Assembly: GCA_017619445.1 (NCBI GenBank)
Contig: JAFZSI010000066.1
Span: forward strand, 1 to 49,212
DNA: 49,212 nt
Reading direction: 5' to 3'
DNA from: Prevotella sp.
GTDB lineage: Bacteria; Bacteroidota; Bacteroidia; Bacteroidales; Bacteroidaceae
Shown: positions 1 through 9,296 of the stretch, in pieces
Position numbering within the stretch: position 1 is the first letter of the stretch
Layout: each line of letters opens with the position of its first letter
Position numbers and translations under genes: made by a program
The notes under the pieces: model-generated
The model's database searches: none
The model's input: the letters and a program-made list of their open reading frames with translations, nothing else
What the model was told of the DNA's origin: nothing

Positions 1-75
1 CTCAAAGTTCACAACGTCGAAATTGTCTATGAGCACATCGGGAAGGATGGCACGAAGCAGTCGGATATGTTCCAT
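1..75 (-). CDS. Probable transposase gene, N-terminal fragment at window edge (ISAon1-like)
   Basis: Only the first 25 codons are in the window; the gene continues beyond base 1. The translation starts MEHIRLLRAILPDVLIDNFD. I associate this short leucine-rich opening with the small N-terminal-region proteins of ISAon1-family transposases in Bacteroidota, but the fragment is too short to prove it. A Bacteroidota-type promoter ends a few bases before the ATG, so expression appears to start almost at the start codon, as is common in compact insertion sequences. The adjacent AT-rich methyltransferase gene fits a region of recent transfer. It could instead be any short gene with a helical N-terminus. 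Confidence 0.45.
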   Translation of the reverse strand, partial: MEHIRLLRAILPDVLIDNFDVVNFE

Positions 76-79
76 GGTG

Positions 80-110
80 CAAAGGTAACTCTTTACTCTT
101 GATCAGCCAA
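80..110 (-). promoter_or_regulatory. Bacteroidota-type promoter for the edge gene
   Basis: On the minus strand TTGG (110-107) is followed after 19 nt by TAccTTTG (87-80), matching the TTTG/TAnnTTTG pattern of Bacteroidota sigma-70 promoters. The -7 box ends 4 nt before the ATG at 75, so the 5' leader is very short or absent. Confidence 0.6.
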
Positions 111-162
111 GATTCACCAACCAGAAAAATCCGCTGACTCCGAATAAGACTATCAATTAATT

Positions 163-2415
163 ATGGCAGACTCAATAAAAGAGATTCTTTGGAGAAACAT
201 TGATTTCCATGAATTAAAGAACAACCACGAGAAAAAAGAAGATACTGTTCGTGAAGTCATCATCTTACCCTTGCTCAAGTATTTGGGATATCGTGAAGAC
301 AACATCGTTCGTAGCCTTACATTAAAGCATCATTTTTTAAAAACAGGTTCAAACAAGAAGCATCCCATTCATCTTATACCTGACTACGTTTTAAAGATTG
401 AGGATAGGTACGCATGGGTACTTGACGCTAAGGGACCCAGAGAAAATTTGTTGGACGAAGATTATGTAGGGCAAGCTTATAGTTATGCCGTGCATCCTGA
501 AATAAGAAGTATATACTTTGCTTTATGTAATGGAATAGACTTTGCCCTCTATCGAACAGATGGCAATAATGAACCTGTTCTATTCTTTCAACTTGAAGAG
601 ATAGATTACTATTTTAACAAGCTCAAGAATCTTCTTTCATACAATAGTTTCCAATTGGGAAAACAGGTTGTTTATGATTCTCCAAGGGATAACACTTTTG
701 ACTATCTGAACCAAAAATTGCCAGAAGAGGTACATGCTCATAAACAAACAGCAAAACGCCATTTTGGCGTACATGGCTATTTTACGAAACAGTCATGGGA
801 CATTGTTCAAACTTACATTAAGAATTTTACGCTTCCTGGGGACTTAGTTCTTGATCCTTTTGGAGGGAGTGGCGTAACTGCCATTGAGGCGATGATGACA
901 AATCGACGAGGAATTAATGTTGATATAAATCCAATGGCTATATTTATGGTTGACGCATTAACTACAAGCGTAAACCTGAATGAGTTGGTTTTGGCATTTG
1001 GTGAAATCAAAGCGAAGTATCTAAAGAAAGAGCCAACAACGGATGAGGAAATCAAAGAAGCCATGCAAAAATACCCTCAACCTAAACCCATAAAACTTGC
1101 AAAAGGTTCCGATGTTCCTACTGCAGACTTATTGTTTAGTAACAAACAAAAAGCGCAATTAGGTCTATTAAAGCATCTTATTCAGAAACAAAAGAATGAG
1201 GGTATCAAGAAAACCCTAATGCTTATGTTTTCTGGTTTGCTCACAAAGATAAATTTGACCTATCATCAATCATCGGAGAGATCTGAAGGTAGGGGAAATG
1301 CGAGTGCTTTTGCATATTATAGATATCGCATAGCTCCGCATCCCGTTGAGTTGGAAGTAATGAAGTACTTTGAAATTCGTTTGAAGAAAATTATTGAGGC
1401 TAAAAAGGTACTTCGTTATTTTATAAACGAACAGACGGCAGACCGCCTTAAAATTATTAAAGGTTCCGCTACTGACCTACACTTTATTCCAAGGGAGAGC
1501 ATAGATTATATATACACTGACCCACCGTACGGTGCAAAGATTCCATATCTTGACCTTTCTGCGATGTGGAATGCATGGTTGGATTTGGAAGTAACAGAGG
1601 ATGATTATAAAAATGAGGCTATAGAAGGAGGTGGCCATTCGAAAACAAAGAATGAATACAATACGCTCATTGCTAAAAGCATTCAGGAAATGTACCGTGT
1701 CCTGAAGTTTGACCGTTGGATGTCTTTTGTCTTTGCTCATAAAGACCCCGAATTTTGGCACTTGATTATTGACACGGCAGAACGATGCGGATTCGAATAT
1801 GTTGGGGCTGTACCTCAAAAGAACGGCCAGTCAAGTTTCAAGAAAAGACAACATCCATTTACGGTTTTGAGTGGTCAACTGATTATCAACTTCAGAAAGG
1901 TTCGCAACCCGAAAGCTATTATGAAGGCTCATCTTGGAATGGAGATGGCTGAAGTTGTGATTCAAACAATTGAAGGTGTTATAGCAAAGAATAATGGTGC
2001 AACCCTCGAACAAATTAATGATGAATTAATCGTTAAAGGACTTGAGTTGGGATTCTTAGACTTGTTGAAGAAGGAATATACTGACCTGACTCCAATCCTT
2101 ATGAATAACTTTGATTATGATGAACAAACTGAGGCTTTCTACATCCGGAAGAATACTAAATTCGCAACTCATATAGATGTGAGATTACGCATTAAGTATT
2201 ACCTTATTAGTTTCTTGCGACGTATGGAGAGGGAGAATAAACCCGTCACTTTTGATGAAATCATATTAGAAGTTATGCCACTTCTAAAGAATGGGAGCAC
2301 ACCAGAAAACCAAACTGTACTGAAAGTGCTGGAAGACATAGGGCAAAGAACTGGCGACAATTGTTGGACACTTAAAAAGGATGGCGCACAGTTAGATTTG
2401 TTTGGTAATGTATAG
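163..2415 (+). CDS. HsdR-N-like nuclease / DNA methyltransferase fusion (putative single-chain restriction-modification enzyme)
   Basis: 750 residues. The N-terminal part resembles the type I restriction R-subunit N-terminal fold: PD at 73-74, DAK at 88-90 and a following QAYSYA from 104 form a PD-(D/E)xK-Q nuclease signature. A methyltransferase follows, with SAM-binding DPFGGSG at 231-237 and catalytic DPPY at 453-456, the tetrapeptide of N6-adenine or N4-cytosine amino-methyltransferases. The last 200 residues have no recognised motif and may contact DNA. No separate nuclease, specificity or helicase gene adjoins it, so one chain may both cut and methylate, as in type IIG enzymes; the nuclease domain may also be inactive. 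Base composition is clearly more AT-rich than the downstream genes and a transposase-like gene lies divergently at 75, both consistent with transfer. Confidence 0.75.
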   Translation: MADSIKEILWRNIDFHELKNNHEKKEDTVREVIILPLLKYLGYREDNIVRSLTLKHHFLKTGSNKKHPIHLIPDYVLKIEDRYAWVLDAKGPRENLLDEDYVGQAYSYAVHPEIRSIYFALCNGIDFALYRTDGNNEPVLFFQLEEIDYYFNKLKNLLSYNSFQLGKQVVYDSPRDNTFDYLNQKLPEEVHAHKQTAKRHFGVHGYFTKQSWDIVQTYIKNFTLPGDLVLDPFGGSGVTAIEAMMTNRRGINVDINPMAIFMVDALTTSVNLNELVLAFGEIKAKYLKKEPTTDEEIKEAMQKYPQPKPIKLAKGSDVPTADLLFSNKQKAQLGLLKHLIQKQKNEGIKKTLMLMFSGLLTKINLTYHQSSERSEGRGNASAFAYYRYRIAPHPVELEVMKYFEIRLKKIIEAKKVLRYFINEQTADRLKIIKGSATDLHFIPRESIDYIYTDPPYGAKIPYLDLSAMWNAWLDLEVTEDDYKNEAIEGGGHSKTKNEYNTLIAKSIQEMYRVLKFDRWMSFVFAHKDPEFWHLIIDTAERCGFEYVGAVPQKNGQSSFKKRQHPFTVLSGQLIINFRKVRNPKAIMKAHLGMEMAEVVIQTIEGVIAKNNGATLEQINDELIVKGLELGFLDLLKKEYTDLTPILMNNFDYDEQTEAFYIRKNTKFATHIDVRLRIKYYLISFLRRMERENKPVTFDEIILEVMPLLKNGSTPENQTVLKVLEDIGQRTGDNCWTLKKDGAQLDLFGNV

Positions 2416-2561
2416 ATACGATAGACAATTTGTTTGTGTAAGATATAATATAATAATGGATTAAAAATCCAGATACTCTATGCTGTCGGATTGCAATTGC
2501 TTTTCCCTTCGGACATCGACCGTTGGCTCGGACAGAACAGTAAATTATAGCATGTTATTAC

Positions 2562-2728
2562 GGCCTGAAAGGCCAGTACGCAAATAGCCCAGGGCACCGC
2601 CCTGGGTATTGTGTATGTGCAATTATTCGCCCTGTGAGGGCAAAAGCACATTAGTTGCGTTATTGCTTTTGCCCTTTTAGGGCGTTTGTCGTCTGATTTC
2701 ATCTTAAACCCAAGGTGTTGCCGTTGGG
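2562..2728. repeat. Cluster of intergenic mini-hairpins
   Basis: Short perfect or near-perfect hairpins follow one another: GGCC-tgaaa-GGCC (2562-2574), CCCAGGGC/GCCCTGGG (2588-2606), GCCCT/AGGGC (2629-2641), GCCCT/AGGGC (2671-2683) and CCCAA/TTGGG (2709-2728). The segments 2629-2647 and 2665-2683 are inverted copies matching at 16 of 19 positions, with GGGCAAAAGC/GCTTTTGCCC perfect. No convincing coding frame crosses the block. This looks like an interspersed non-coding repeat. Confidence 0.6.
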
Positions 2729-2856
2729 CTGTTGGCTTTTGACCCTCCGGGGCGTTAGATTTGGCTATACTGCGACAGATTTTGGGGGGATTCTCCCGGT
2801 TTGTCGCAATACGGGATGGGTGTCGCACGCAAATGGAGAGAAAAACACAAAAAATC

Positions 2857-2887
2857 ATTGCGGCACAGAATTCTCGTTATATCTTTG
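2857..2887 (+). promoter_or_regulatory. Promoter of the candidate small transcript
   Basis: ATTG (2857-2860), a 19-nt spacer and TAtcTTTG (2880-2887) followed by C match the Bacteroidota pattern. Initiation would be near 2894. No long coding sequence lies downstream on this strand before the terminator at 3029-3071. Confidence 0.5.
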
Positions 2888-2893
2888 CAATGT

Positions 2894-3071
2894 CAAAAGA
2901 CAAGAAATGACAGATGTTAATAGATTTTTGATTCATAGTTTTTTAGGTTAATAATTGATTGGTTAATAGATTTTTAGGTTAGTAGAATTTTAATTCTCAG
3001 GTTTTTAGTTAATAGATTGTTAAGTTATGTGCATCCTGCGTGTATAGCGATACGCGCAGGATGTGCTTTTT
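2894..3071 (+). ncRNA. Candidate small transcript, possibly encoding a 14-residue peptide
   Basis: This interval is bounded by a promoter match (ends 2887) and an intrinsic terminator (ends 3071), giving a transcript of roughly 180 nt. It is AT-rich and contains imperfect direct repeats of the type GTTAATAGATTTTTAGGTTA. One short reading frame, MTDVNRFLIHSFLG, runs from ATG 2907 to TAA 2951. It sits between the methyltransferase fusion and the convergent addB gene. Whether it is a stable RNA, a peptide mRNA or a decayed gene cannot be decided from this sequence. Confidence 0.35.
3029..3071 (+). terminator. Intrinsic terminator
   Basis: A 16-nt arm at 3029-3044 pairs, with a G-U pair and a mismatch, to 3051-3066 across a 6-nt loop; the paired core is CATCCTGCG/CGCAGGATG. 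TTTTT follows at 3067-3071. The hairpin may also stop addB transcripts from the other strand, though no U-tract is present in that direction. Confidence 0.65.
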
Positions 3072-3124
3072 GTGTACTATAGTCAGCGAATGTTGGTTCT
3101 GCCAGGACTGAGGACTGTGTGCGC

Positions 3125-6034
3125 CTACTGTTGGCAGAGTTGGCGGTGAGGACATAGTGCGCAGATGCTGCGGTCGGCGGTGGGTTGGAAGGGCGTCTGC
3201 GGGTCAAAGATGTCGTTGAGTACGCTTTGCAGGTGTTCCACGAACTCAGCACGGAGGTCTTCCACGTTGTCGATGCGCTTTCTGTCGAGCAGGAGGGTGG
3301 GGTTGTAGTCGTCGGCCTGTGACTGCTGGATGAACAGCAGGGCGGGGCTGACGGGCAGGTTGTCGTGAGGTTGGAGGTCGTGGCTGACGACGAGGGAGTA
3401 GAGGATGGCCTGCAGATAGTAGTCGGCGTGCATGCCGCGAATGTTGGCGGGGTTGAAGATGTCGGCAACGGCTGCGGGCTGTTTGGTGGGCGCGTGGCCG
3501 GTCTTGTAGTCAACGACGCGGATAACGGCGTTCTGGGTGTTGCCGTTGATGAGGTCGAGGCGGTCGATTGTACCTACGATTTTGACATTCTGTTCTCCGA
3601 CGCGGATGGTTGTGGAGATGGGTTTCTCGAGTCCGCAGATGGCGAAGGGAGTGAGTTTGCGGTCGATGTGCAGCAGTTGCTTGATGTAACTGATGATGAC
3701 TTCGCGGTTGATGATTTGGAGTCCGTTGAGGGGCGGCAGGGCGGAGGGTGACTTCAGGTGGAAGAAGTGTTCGCGGAAGGCGTTGTCAACGTATTGCTCA
3801 ATGCGGTGGGGCTGCTTCAGCAGGTTGTCGATGTCGGCTGCATCAATGGTTATCCGGGCGCCTTTGTTGACGTCGAGATGAATGCCTTTCTGCGCTCCGA
3901 TGTCCTTGTACATGTTCTCGCAGGCATCGTGGAAGATGTTTCCGAAGGTGCGGTTGTCTATCTCGTCGTCCTCGATGAAGTCGGGCTCGCGAATGCCTGC
4001 CACGTAGTTGTAGTAGAACTGCAGGGGGCAGCGCAGGTAGCGGTTGATGGCCGAGGGCGAGAGTTTGCTGAGGGCGTTGATGCGGCTTACCACGTCGGGG
4101 GTCTTCTCGATGGGCTTGGGGTGGCGCAGCATGGGCGTCTGTCCTGCCTGCAGGGTTTGTCGAACGATGTTGTGGGGACTCTCTACGAGCATCTGGAGCA
4201 TGAAGCGGCTCATCTCGCCGGTGTGGCCGTCCTCGGTGGAGTTGTTGTAGAGGATGGTGATGTCGCCGGCGCGTTGCAGCAGGCTGTGGAAATAGTAGGC
4301 GTAGATGGCGGTCTTGTTGTCGATGGTGGTAAGCCCGAACGCCTTGCGGATGGAGTAGGGGATGAAGGAACTGTCGTTGATGCCGCGTGGAATGTTGCCG
4401 TCGTTGCACGAGAGCAGCAGCACGTGGTCGAAGTCTAAGTTGCGCGTCTCCAGCACGCCCATGATTTGCAGTCCCTCGGCAGGCTCGCCGTGGAATGGAA
4501 TTGTGGCCGACTGGAACAACTGCGTCAGGAGCCGCTGGTAGGTGATGGTGTCGATGATGAGGTCGCCCGAGGCAATGAGTCCGTCGAGGCGGTTGAGCAG
4601 GGTGTAGATGCGGAAGAAGGACTCTTGCATGAGGGTGTCAAGGCCAGCAGCATTTGTTCCCTGTTGGGGAATGGCGGCGGGGGAAGTTTTGGAAACGTTG
4701 ACGGCTATGCTCTTGACAATCTGAAGAAGCCAAGAGGAGAGGCCTTTGATGTCAGCAACGGGTGTGAACACGTGTGCGAGGGCCTGGTCAACGGCCAGTT
4801 CGCTGGTGGTGGGGAAGTAGCGGTGATCCTGGTCGAGGCTGTCGGCCAGTTGTGTTGCCGCGGGACTGATGTACTGGGCATAAGGATGGCGCAGGACGGC
4901 GTTCACGTAGCGCAGGCGCAGTTTGTCGTGGCTCTTGGCAAAGCCGATGTTCTGCAGGTTGATGAGGTGGTTGACGAGCGAGCACAGGGGCGACTGCTGC
5001 ACGGGGTAGCCCGTGGTGATGTTCACCTTCTCAACCTCTGGCGGCAGACAATGGATGATGGTTTGCAGCAGCCCTTCGTTGCCGAGGATGATGGCTGTGC
5101 GCCGTCCGTCGGCGATGCGGTTGTTCTGGCGCAGCCAATGGCTTACGTAGCGCGCCTGGATGTTCTCGGTGGGTGCGCTGATGTAGGCGATGTTCTTGGG
5201 CTTGGCAAAGTTGTTGTAGATGGCGTCGTTGGTCGTGTCGAGTTCGTTGGGGAAACGTTTGAGATATTGCGCGATGTAGTGCCCGGCCTCGTTGCCGTGC
5301 ATGTAATAGGCATCGAAGTCCCAGTAGAACTTGGCCTTGCCTTCCTGCATGAGGCGCAGACAAAGTTGCTGCTCCACTTTCTGCATCATGTTGAAGCCGA
5401 TGAACAGGTAGCGGTCGTAGTTGAAAACGGCTTGGGGATTCTCGGCCACCTTGCGGTAGAGCATGCCCTCGTAGGCAATTCCCTGGCTGCGCAGCCGCTG
5501 GCGGTAGTCGTTGTAGATGTCGTTGAAGCGGCTCCACAGGCGCATGAATTTCTGCTTGAGGCGGCTGTCCTGGTCGGGAGCGAAATTGCTGAAAAAGCGT
5601 TGCAGGATTTCCTTCTGCTCGTCGTCAAGATAGGAAACGTCGTCGAGCTCATGAATGTTTTTCAGGTTGACGAACACTTTCTCGGCCTCGGCCATGTTTT
5701 TGTCAATATCGTCGAAGTCGGCCAGCAACAACTGTCCCCAGCCATAGAAACGGTCGAGCGTCTCGTCGAGCGCGGTGCAGGCGATGAAACTCTTGTGCAG
5801 GTCGCAGACAAGTTTGATGGGGTCGCCTACGCTGAGCGCAGACTGCTGGCGGAACAGGTCGCTGATGGTGATATAGGCAGGGCTCCACAGGGGTTTGCCT
5901 GCGCGACGTGCCAAATGCTCGTTGAGGAACAGCGAGGCGCGCTTGTTGGGGAACACAACTGCCGTGCTTGCGAGGTCTGTGCCGTATTTGCTGACAATGT
6001 CGTCGGCTACATATTCAAGGAATGTCTTTGTCAT
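3125..6034 (-). CDS. addB: AddB-like PD-(D/E)XK nuclease, inactivated-helicase subunit
   Basis: 969 residues from the ATG at 6034, which overlaps the addA stop as ATGA; an upstream in-frame ATG at 6067 lies inside addA and is unlikely. AddB pairs with AddA to process double-strand breaks for RecA. The N-terminus (AVVFPNKRASLFLNEHL) has the helicase-like fold but no Walker A lysine motif, as expected for AddB. The C-terminal nuclease shows IDRLD and VVDYKTG, then a downstream Q and Y. Cysteines that could hold an iron-sulfur cluster are visible: one in YLRCPLQFYYNY and three in the terminal CALCPHRQLC. Bacteroidota annotations usually call it a PD-(D/E)XK nuclease family protein. It is very likely co-transcribed with addA. 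Confidence 0.85.
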   Translation of the reverse strand: MTKTFLEYVADDIVSKYGTDLASTAVVFPNKRASLFLNEHLARRAGKPLWSPAYITISDLFRQQSALSVGDPIKLVCDLHKSFIACTALDETLDRFYGWGQLLLADFDDIDKNMAEAEKVFVNLKNIHELDDVSYLDDEQKEILQRFFSNFAPDQDSRLKQKFMRLWSRFNDIYNDYRQRLRSQGIAYEGMLYRKVAENPQAVFNYDRYLFIGFNMMQKVEQQLCLRLMQEGKAKFYWDFDAYYMHGNEAGHYIAQYLKRFPNELDTTNDAIYNNFAKPKNIAYISAPTENIQARYVSHWLRQNNRIADGRRTAIILGNEGLLQTIIHCLPPEVEKVNITTGYPVQQSPLCSLVNHLINLQNIGFAKSHDKLRLRYVNAVLRHPYAQYISPAATQLADSLDQDHRYFPTTSELAVDQALAHVFTPVADIKGLSSWLLQIVKSIAVNVSKTSPAAIPQQGTNAAGLDTLMQESFFRIYTLLNRLDGLIASGDLIIDTITYQRLLTQLFQSATIPFHGEPAEGLQIMGVLETRNLDFDHVLLLSCNDGNIPRGINDSSFIPYSIRKAFGLTTIDNKTAIYAYYFHSLLQRAGDITILYNNSTEDGHTGEMSRFMLQMLVESPHNIVRQTLQAGQTPMLRHPKPIEKTPDVVSRINALSKLSPSAINRYLRCPLQFYYNYVAGIREPDFIEDDEIDNRTFGNIFHDACENMYKDIGAQKGIHLDVNKGARITIDAADIDNLLKQPHRIEQYVDNAFREHFFHLKSPSALPPLNGLQIINREVIISYIKQLLHIDRKLTPFAICGLEKPISTTIRVGEQNVKIVGTIDRLDLINGNTQNAVIRVVDYKTGHAPTKQPAAVADIFNPANIRGMHADYYLQAILYSLVVSHDLQPHDNLPVSPALLFIQQSQADDYNPTLLLDRKRIDNVEDLRAEFVEHLQSVLNDIFDPQTPFQPTADRSICALCPHRQLCQQ

Positions 6035-9000
6035 ACTCTTTCTATTTTGTTGGTATAAACGTACCACAGATAGCCTTCAACATTCTGATGGCCCATCTGA
6101 CGGAGCAGATGCATGTAGCGTTGCACCTGTGTCTTGTGGTCATCAATGGGTTTTCCGAACTTGAAATCAACCACAATCATCCGGTTGCCGTCGGTCATCA
6201 CACGGTCGGGACGACGCTCGACTACAGCCCCCGAATCCTCGTCAACAGACAGGATGGCACACTCGTTGAACAGCTGCCACTTGTTGCTGAACCACTCGGC
6301 CACCTGCGGGTGAGCGAGGCGCTTGCGCAGCATGTCGTGCATCTGTTGTTTGGGAATGTCGTTGTAGAGAATGCCCTCGGACTCGAATTGCGCGAGCACG
6401 CTGTCAACATCGTCGGTGGTGCAAATGGACGACAGCAGATTGTGCATGACGCAGCCCATCTTGATGTAGGTCTGCTGCTTGTCGGGCTCGTCGGCCTCTG
6501 CGTTCACAAAGTCGCGGCTGGCGTTGCTCTGGCGGAACTCGGCCTTGCTCTCGAAGGTCTCGATGCTGATGCGCTGGGGCGTTACGGGCTTCAGGAAAAC
6601 GTTTTTTTCCTTGTCGTCATTAGCGTTGGTACTTTCGGGGGTTGTGGGGTTGTCGCTGAGCGACAACATACCGTACTCGAACAGCATGGATTTGTCGTCG
6701 TTGGTGGTCAACTCGGCTTCCTTAAGTTTCTCTGCAACCGCAGGGAGAACCGCCTGGATGGTGGCCGAGCGGCTGTTCTTGGCGTTTGCCTTTGCCCACA
6801 CAAACAGATTCTTCTTGGCACGCGTGAAGGCCACGTAGAGCAGGTTGATGTTATCGACGGTGTTCTGCAAATGCTCTTCGCGATAGTCGGCATCATAGAC
6901 GCTGTCCAGCAGCCGCGCACTATAGTCCACGGGCACCTTGGGCAATTGGTTGAACGGACTCTCGTCGGCATCGCACCAAAGGGTGTTGCCCTGAGTCTTT
7001 TCCAACTGCCAGTCGCAGAAGGGGATGAGCACGTTGTCGAACTCCAAACCCTTGCTCTTGTGGATAGAAATGATGCGAATGCCGTTGACCTCGTCGCTCT
7101 GGATGGTTTTCTCGAACAACGTGCTTTCCCACTCGTTGAGAAACGAGCTGATGTCGGCGTTGTTTTCCTGAGAGAACGCGCTGACAACGTCGAAGAAAGT
7201 GCAGGCGTAGGCACTCTCGTCGGTAAGCAACGACAGTTGGAAGATGTCATACAGGCGTTCGCAAAGTTCGTAGAGTGGGAGCGAGGCAAGCTGCTGTGTA
7301 TTGGCCGTGAATGCCTCGGGAAGCAACGCGTCAAGCTGCGTGAGATCTTCAAACAGGCTGTTGTCCTGGGTGTTGTTTTGCCTGATGTGGCGTTGATAGG
7401 CTTTCGCGAGTGTGGCTTTTGCCATCACGTCGTCGGGACGCACCAACACGGTCAGGGCGGTGACAAGGATTCCCACACCCATTGAGGCATCGAGGCGGAA
7501 TGCTTCGTCGGACACTAATTTCACGTTGGGAAGCCGCTCGTTAAAGTAGTCGGCTATGACGGGAATATAGCGCTTCATACGCACGAGAATGGCCATTTTG
7601 TTGTCGTCTATGCCCTGTTGGTGGAGCTCTTCGATGGTTTGTGCCAGCTGTTCGAGCGTCTGGCCGTTGTAGTCGTCATTGGCAAGGAGGCTGATTCTTA
7701 CCAGTCCGTCGGCGGTTCTGTCTTCTGGAACAATCTGCTCAACGTCCTGATAGGCTTTCCCCAGTTTGGCGGCATTATCGCCGCTGATGGTCTGTTCGGC
7801 CTGCAGCTCGTGGGCAACGGCCTCGATGAAAAACAGGTTGTTGAAATTGATGACGTTGCGTTCGGAGCGGTAGTTTACTTTCAACGGCTCGTGCTGTATA
7901 TGAATGGAGGCATCAGCAAACTGATTGTCGATGTCGTTAAGCAGGCCCCAGTCGGCCGAGCGCCAACGGTAGATGCTCTGTTTCACATCTCCAACGATGA
8001 GATTGCGCACGGTGCCTTTCCTTTTCTGTGTTCCACGGCTCATCGTCTCGAGCAGCAGCAAGCGGAAATTCTTCCATTGCACGGTGCTGGTGTCCTGGAA
8101 CTCGTCAATCATAATGTGTTCGAGCTGTGTGCCGATTTTCTCGAAGATAAAGGGCGAATCGCTGTCGCCAATCAGTTCGTGCAACAGTTGCTGTGTGTCG
8201 CTTAACAAGAAGCGGTTTGCTTCAGCGTTGAGCTGTCGAACGCGTTGTTCAATGTTTCCCAAAAGCCGTAGTTGGTTGAGGTGGCGTAGGGTAGCGTCGG
8301 CACTTACATATAGCCGCCATTGCCGTTGCCGTTGCCGTTCAGCGTCGAGCAACAAGGGCAACAGCGAGTCGTTGACAACAGGAATCACCTGTTCCTTGAA
8401 TGCGCTGGTTTTGGTTACCCAATTGTCGGCCGAGTCCATGCTTTTTTGCAGGTTGGAAGTAAGGCATTTCTTGTCGCTCCAGTCGTTGCCCTGTAGTTTG
8501 CGGAAGTAGCTCGCGATGCCTCGTTCCTTGCTGGCAAGCATGTCGATGGTGATGGCATGTTCGTCGAGGGTTTCGAAGAACTTGTCGGCCATCGAGTTCA
8601 TAGTGTGTGCTGCTTTCTGCTTGATTTGCCGCAGTTCCTTGGTGTAGTTTTCAAAGAAATTGGGCTGCTCAAGCCGTTGGTTGAGTTGCTGGCTGATTTC
8701 TTTGTAAAAGTCGCGGAAAATGGTTTTACCGAATACTTTCACCTGGCCGATGACGTTCCAGCTTTTGTCGTCTGAGATGTTCTCTCCGATGTACGACATA
8801 ATCCATTGCAACACCTTGTCTGTGCGCGTGAGCGACTCAATGAGCAGGTCAACGGCCTGTTCTTCCACCTGTATGTCGTTGAGTCCGATGCGTAGGTTTG
8901 CCGTGAGGTCGAGTTCGCGTGCCAGATTGCGCAGGATGCTCTGAAAGAACGAGTCGATGGTTTCCACGCGGAAATAGCTGTAGTTGTGGATAAGAATACC

Positions 9001-9285
9001 AAGAGCCATGCCTGCTTTTTGGCTGGCCTCCTCGCGTGTGATGCCCATCTCTTGGACAATAGTATTGAGGTAAATCTCAGAGTTGCTGAGGTTTTTCCAG
9101 ATACCGTAGAGCTGGCTCAGGATGCGCATCTTCATCTCCTCGGTTGCCTTGTTGGTGAAGGTAACCGCGAGGATGGTGCGGTAGTTCATTGGATTGTCTA
9201 TGAGCAGTTTGATGTACTCAACGGCCAGTCGGAACGTCTTGCCGCTGCCAGCGCTGGCTGTATATACGGTGAGGGGAGAAGACAT
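6031..9285 (-). CDS. addA: AddA-like UvrD-family helicase/nuclease
   Basis: 1084 residues. It is the motor subunit of the break-processing complex: 3'-5' helicase plus nuclease. Walker A is TASAGSGKTF near residue 10, followed by ILAVTFTNKATEEM (motif Ia). IMIDEFQDTS is motif II with the DExQ-like core, GDVKQSIYRWR is motif III, ISIHKSKGLEF motif V and LLYVAFTRAKKNL motif VI. The C-terminal nuclease reads DRVMTDGNRMIVVDFKFGK with a later QVQRYMHLL, fitting D...DxK...Q...Y. It overlaps addB by 4 nt, so translational coupling is likely. Upstream is an AT-rich spacer of ACAATTT repeats. I see no Chi-recognition feature. Confidence 0.88.
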   Translation of the reverse strand: MSSPLTVYTASAGSGKTFRLAVEYIKLLIDNPMNYRTILAVTFTNKATEEMKMRILSQLYGIWKNLSNSEIYLNTIVQEMGITREEASQKAGMALGILIHNYSYFRVETIDSFFQSILRNLARELDLTANLRIGLNDIQVEEQAVDLLIESLTRTDKVLQWIMSYIGENISDDKSWNVIGQVKVFGKTIFRDFYKEISQQLNQRLEQPNFFENYTKELRQIKQKAAHTMNSMADKFFETLDEHAITIDMLASKERGIASYFRKLQGNDWSDKKCLTSNLQKSMDSADNWVTKTSAFKEQVIPVVNDSLLPLLLDAERQRQRQWRLYVSADATLRHLNQLRLLGNIEQRVRQLNAEANRFLLSDTQQLLHELIGDSDSPFIFEKIGTQLEHIMIDEFQDTSTVQWKNFRLLLLETMSRGTQKRKGTVRNLIVGDVKQSIYRWRSADWGLLNDIDNQFADASIHIQHEPLKVNYRSERNVINFNNLFFIEAVAHELQAEQTISGDNAAKLGKAYQDVEQIVPEDRTADGLVRISLLANDDYNGQTLEQLAQTIEELHQQGIDDNKMAILVRMKRYIPVIADYFNERLPNVKLVSDEAFRLDASMGVGILVTALTVLVRPDDVMAKATLAKAYQRHIRQNNTQDNSLFEDLTQLDALLPEAFTANTQQLASLPLYELCERLYDIFQLSLLTDESAYACTFFDVVSAFSQENNADISSFLNEWESTLFEKTIQSDEVNGIRIISIHKSKGLEFDNVLIPFCDWQLEKTQGNTLWCDADESPFNQLPKVPVDYSARLLDSVYDADYREEHLQNTVDNINLLYVAFTRAKKNLFVWAKANAKNSRSATIQAVLPAVAEKLKEAELTTNDDKSMLFEYGMLSLSDNPTTPESTNANDDKEKNVFLKPVTPQRISIETFESKAEFRQSNASRDFVNAEADEPDKQQTYIKMGCVMHNLLSSICTTDDVDSVLAQFESEGILYNDIPKQQMHDMLRKRLAHPQVAEWFSNKWQLFNECAILSVDEDSGAVVERRPDRVMTDGNRMIVVDFKFGKPIDDHKTQVQRYMHLLRQMGHQNVEGYLWYVYTNKIERV

Positions 9286-9296
9286 GTTTATTTTCT

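Noticed and set aside
2478-2858. 126-codon frame on the minus strand in the gap after the methyltransferase fusion
   Set aside because: It runs through the mini-hairpin cluster and has no protein-like composition.
4466-6058. 530-codon open frame on the plus strand
   Set aside because: It lies wholly antisense to addB, is valine- and glycine-rich with no domain, and reflects codon bias of the real gene.
6022-7485. 487-codon open frame on the plus strand
   Set aside because: Antisense to addA and crossing the addA/addB junction; no domain.
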